Assembly: GCA_003241895.1 (NCBI GenBank)
Contig: QBLY01000005.1
Coordinates: 87,641-151,640, forward strand
Source: Lysobacteraceae bacterium
GTDB taxonomy: Bacteria > Pseudomonadota > Gammaproteobacteria > Xanthomonadales > Xanthomonadaceae
Direction of reading: 5' to 3'
DNA length: 64,000 bases
Shown here: one piece after another, positions 61,267 to 64,000 of the stretch
How positions within the stretch are numbered: position 1 is the first letter of the stretch
Layout of the letters: every line of letters starts with the position of its first letter
Program-made: the position numbers and the translations under genes
The notes under the pieces: generated by a model
The model's database searches: none
What the model was told of the DNA's origin: nothing
What the model saw: only the letters and a program-made list of their open reading frames with translations

Positions 61267-63513
61267 ATGAGCGACACCCCCTTCCAAAGGCCCGACTGGC
61301 AGCCCACTCCCGCAAACCGGGATTTGCTGGCCGCCATGCGTCGTCGGACCACCGAGCACCTGCAGGCCGTGCTGGCCCGGGTTTTTGCACGTGCCGACGA
61401 TTGGCTGTTCGACCTGGCCAAGAAGGATGGTGCGCCGGACGGTTCGCCTTACCTTCACGCCATGCGCTCGCTGCGCACCTCGCGTGCGCCGATCGAGCGC
61501 GGCTTCCGCGAACACCTCGACGAGGCCTTCTCCGCACTGGACAACCAAGGGCGTCCTGCGGCGGTCCACGTCGAGGGCTCCCAGGAACTTACGCTGGTCG
61601 AGGTCAGCGAACTCGAAGAACACCTGGCTGCGAACCTCACCGCCGAGGCGGTGATGCGCATCCATGGCACCCAGCTGGATGAGTTGGCGGCCCGCCTGTC
61701 GCGCATGTGCGGTGTGGCGCAGCTCGACCCCGCCATCAACCCCGTCAGCGCCATCAGCCTGGCGGGCTACATCCGCGGCGCACACAAAGACGTGGACATG
61801 CCGGCCGACGTGCGCATGGTGCTTTTCAAGTACTACGAGCGCGAACTGATCCATGACCTGCGCGACCTGGTGACCGACATCAACGGCCGTCTTGCGGCGG
61901 CAGGCTTCCATCCGCCCGCCGCCCAGAAGCCGGCGGCACGCCCGCAGCAGCAGGCGCCGATGCAGGCGCCGCCGATGTCGCAGGACGGCTATGCCGGCGC
62001 CGCATCCGACTACGGCAGTGGTTCCCAGCAGGCCGCGTCCGCCGCCGCGCCGGAAGACCGGGCCATCTACGACGCGCTGTTCCAGCTGCTGCACGCCTGG
62101 CGCCCCGACCACCAGGCCGGTGGTGCAGGCAGTCCAGGCGCTGGCGCTGGCGCCAGTGACCAGCGCCCGATGGCCGCGCCCGAAATGATGTCGGTGCTGT
62201 CGCTGATGCAGGGCAGCGTGCCGGCGTCGGTTACCGAAGCTATTCGCCGCCCGGACGCGTCGCTGGCCGTGCTGCTCAAGAACGAGCTTCTGCAGAGCGC
62301 CAGCCGCATCGGCCTGCCGTCCGACAAGGTCAGCATCAGCCCGGACGACGAGGACGCGGTCGACCTGGTCGGCATGCTGTTCGACGTGATGTTCGACGAG
62401 CGCGACTTCGAAGAGGGCTCGCGCACCCTGATATCCCGTTTGGTGGTGCCGTTCGTCAAGGCCGCGGTGATGGACCGTCGCCTGTTCCTCTACAAGACCC
62501 ACCCGGCCCGCCGCCTGCTCAACTCCCTGGCCGAGGCCTGCGAGGGCAATCGCGGCGAGGGCCCGCAGGAGCGCGAGCTGCTGCAGAAGGCCGAGAACAC
62601 CGTCGACCGCCTGATCTCGGAGTTCAACGAAGACATCGCCATCTTCGAAACCCTCGAGCAGGAGCTGCGCGCCTTCCTCGACCAGCACCGTCGCCGGGTC
62701 GAGCTGGCCGAGCGCCGGGCCGCCGAAGCCCAGCGTGGCCAGGAGCGCCTGGAGCAGGCCCGCGACCTCGCTGCCAAGGAACTCGACCAGCGCACCCGTG
62801 GCCTGAAGCCGACCCCGGCGATGGAAGAATTCCTCAGCCGCTCCTGGACCCATCACCTGTCCATGATCGCGCTGCGCGAAGGTCCCGAAAGCGGCTCCTG
62901 GCAGGCCGCACTCATCCTGGCCGATCAACTGCTGGCGCTGGTGCCGCGCAAAGGCGAGACCGGCAAGGCGATCACCCCGGCCATGCAGGCGCTGCGCGAG
63001 CCCATCGAAACGGTGCTGGCCAGCTCCGGCATCACCGGTGAGTCCGCCACCGACATGGTGCGCGCCATGGCCGACAGCCTCGAGCTGATGGCGCTCGGCC
63101 TCACGCCGCCCCCGGTCGTTGCTTCCGGGCTGGAAAACGTGGTGTCGATGCCCGACCGGCGCGCCGCCAACGTGGCCGCCGACCTCAAGCCCCGCCTCGA
63201 GGTGGTGGGCGGCACCGACAACCTCAACGTCAGCGACGATGACGTAGAGCTGATGCGCGCCCTGAAAGTAGGCACATGGATCCACATCGCCGGCGAAGAC
63301 GGCAAGCACCACCCGGTGAAGCTGTCCTGGGTGAGCCCGATTTCCTCGCGCCTGATGTTCGTCAACCGGCGCGGCGTGCGCGTGCTGGTGGCCTCGGTGG
63401 AGGAACTGGCAGCGATGAAGCAGGAGGGCAACCTGCTGGTCCGCGAGCAGGAAAACGTCTTCGACCAGGTACTGCACCGGGTCATGGGCAAGCTCAAGAC
63501 CGATTTGGCCTGA
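61267..63513 (+). CDS. DUF1631 family protein
   Basis: A 748-residue protein of the DUF1631 family (often mis-annotated as thymidine phosphorylase). The N-terminal part is helical (PVSAISLAGYIRGAHKDVDMP is typical of the family), a Pro/Gln/Ala-rich low-complexity linker spans about 220-265, and a long coiled-coil (ELRAFLDQHRRRVELAERRAAEAQRGQERLEQARDLA) lies around 470-505; the C-terminal PilZ-like region (KVGTWIHIAGEDGKHHPVKLSWVSPISSRLMFVNRRG) follows. Start: ATG 61267 rather than GTG 61255. The PilZ-like domain suggests c-di-GMP or envelope signalling (inference). Confidence 0.88.
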   Translation: MSDTPFQRPDWQPTPANRDLLAAMRRRTTEHLQAVLARVFARADDWLFDLAKKDGAPDGSPYLHAMRSLRTSRAPIERGFREHLDEAFSALDNQGRPAAVHVEGSQELTLVEVSELEEHLAANLTAEAVMRIHGTQLDELAARLSRMCGVAQLDPAINPVSAISLAGYIRGAHKDVDMPADVRMVLFKYYERELIHDLRDLVTDINGRLAAAGFHPPAAQKPAARPQQQAPMQAPPMSQDGYAGAASDYGSGSQQAASAAAPEDRAIYDALFQLLHAWRPDHQAGGAGSPGAGAGASDQRPMAAPEMMSVLSLMQGSVPASVTEAIRRPDASLAVLLKNELLQSASRIGLPSDKVSISPDDEDAVDLVGMLFDVMFDERDFEEGSRTLISRLVVPFVKAAVMDRRLFLYKTHPARRLLNSLAEACEGNRGEGPQERELLQKAENTVDRLISEFNEDIAIFETLEQELRAFLDQHRRRVELAERRAAEAQRGQERLEQARDLAAKELDQRTRGLKPTPAMEEFLSRSWTHHLSMIALREGPESGSWQAALILADQLLALVPRKGETGKAITPAMQALREPIETVLASSGITGESATDMVRAMADSLELMALGLTPPPVVASGLENVVSMPDRRAANVAADLKPRLEVVGGTDNLNVSDDDVELMRALKVGTWIHIAGEDGKHHPVKLSWVSPISSRLMFVNRRGVRVLVASVEELAAMKQEGNLLVREQENVFDQVLHRVMGKLKTDLA

Positions 63514-63519
63514 GGCCCC

Positions 63520-63539
63520 GGGGCGGCGCCTGCCGCCCC
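63520..63539 (+). terminator. GC-rich hairpin after the DUF1631 gene
   Basis: GGGGCGGC (63520-63527) pairs with GCCGCCCC (63532-63539), four-base loop, seven bases after the stop. No T tract; weak evidence for termination before pntA. Confidence 0.35.
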
Positions 63540-63598
63540 TGCCGCCGCGGCGACGCTTCCGGTAGCATCAAGCCCACTGGTTCCCGGGAGTGGTGCGC

Positions 63599-64000
63599 AT
63601 GGCGGTCAACATCGTTTTCGTCCGTGAGTCTGCCAGCGGCGAACGCCGTGTGGCGCTGACCCCGGAGACGGCGAAGAAACTCTCGGCACTGGGCGCGACG
63701 ATCCTGATCGAACGCGGTGCCGGCGTACCCGCCCACTTCCGCGACGAGGCCTATGTGGGCGCCGGGTTCGACGGCGACGCCGACGCGCTGCTTGCCCAGG
63801 CCGACGTGCTGGTCTGCGTGCAGCCGCCGTCCAACGAGCGGCTTGCCAAGCTCAAGCGCGGTGCCGTGGTGGTGGGCCTGCTGGCGCCACACGCCGATCC
63901 GGGTCGCATCGACGCCCTGGTGCAGGCCGGCCTCACCGGCTTTTCCCTCGAGCGACTGCCGCGCACCACGCGCGCCCAGGCGATGGACGTGCTTTCGTCG
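63599..64000 (+). CDS. pntA: NAD(P) transhydrogenase subunit alpha, N-terminal part (cut by window end)
   Basis: The frame opens at ATG 63599 (GGAG about 9 bases upstream) and runs for 134 codons to the edge without a stop. MAVNIVFVRESASGERRVALTPETAKKLSALGATILIERGAG is the alanine dehydrogenase/PNT N-terminal domain, followed by DALLAQADVLVCVQPP and LLAPHADPGRIDAL, matching PntA. Transhydrogenase couples the proton gradient to NADPH formation at the inner membrane. Could also be alanine dehydrogenase, but the LLAPHADPxRI pattern favours PntA. Confidence 0.88.
   Translation, partial: MAVNIVFVRESASGERRVALTPETAKKLSALGATILIERGAGVPAHFRDEAYVGAGFDGDADALLAQADVLVCVQPPSNERLAKLKRGAVVVGLLAPHADPGRIDALVQAGLTGFSLERLPRTTRAQAMDVLSS

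Overview
This is a high-GC chromosomal window from a gammaproteobacterium, most likely a member of the Xanthomonadaceae/Lysobacteraceae (Lysobacter, Luteimonas or Arenimonas-like). The assignment is an inference from the minor-pilin/PilY1 cluster, the thrS-infC-rpmI-rplT-pheST-ihfA operon, a divergent oxyR/ahpCF island, several Xanthomonad-type small families (DUF4920, DUF6491-like, DUF1631) and the codon bias. Gene density is high. I see no insertion sequence, prophage, CRISPR array or integron, so the window reads as core genome.

Layout. 1-9.6 kb: a truncated unknown gene, then the type IV pilus minor-pilin operon fimT-pilV-pilW-pilX-pilY1-pilE, a tRNA-Asn and a second FimT-like pseudopilin on the other strand. 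9.7-14.1 kb: uvrB, a small secreted protein, tRNA-Val and a translationally coupled sulfotransferase-like/class IV aminotransferase pair. 14.1-21.8 kb: the translation operon thrS-infC-rpmI-rplT-pheS-pheT-ihfA-merR-like, ending at tRNA-Pro. 22-29.3 kb: an AsmA protein, an acyl-CoA dehydrogenase, a LEA14-like lipoprotein, a lipocalin, an unknown protein, then an SrpA-like catalase coupled to a cytochrome b561, and tRNA-Phe. 29.5-33.6 kb: a DUF6491-like secreted protein, then yggX-mutY-AsmA-like-ftsY on the minus strand. 33.7-40.6 kb: rsmD-coaD, a lipoprotein, a YfhL-type ferredoxin, gamma-glutamyltransferase, an MBL-fold hydrolase, DUF4920, PhoX and MAPEG. 40.6-47.3 kb: EF-hand protein, rlmM, deaminase and glnS on the minus strand, then a 7TM-DISM receptor with a degenerate GGDEF domain and a GST. 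47.3-52 kb: an unknown protein, rubrerythrin, oxyR, ahpC and ahpF (peroxide defence). 52-64 kb: an esterase, a stand-alone PycTM (DUF5706) membrane protein, prmC, dxs, an unknown two-domain protein, HNH nuclease, proline iminopeptidase, Nudix hydrolase, 5'-3' exonuclease, nitroreductase, a DUF1631 protein and the start of pntA.

The most striking regulatory element is upstream of thrS. It comprises a sigma70-like promoter with a 17-nt spacer, a 7-codon reading frame with two adjacent Thr codons (MSTTALP), and two mutually exclusive hairpins, the second being an intrinsic terminator ending about 30 nt before thrS. This geometry is that of ribosome-mediated transcription attenuation, whereas E. 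coli thrS is known for translational autoregulation. Other sequence-level findings are infC starting at AUC, a near-perfect OxyR operator between oxyR and ahpC, a PHO-box-like direct repeat before phoX, a PilY1 with a PA14-like insertion, and a Pycsar-type effector without an adjacent cyclase.
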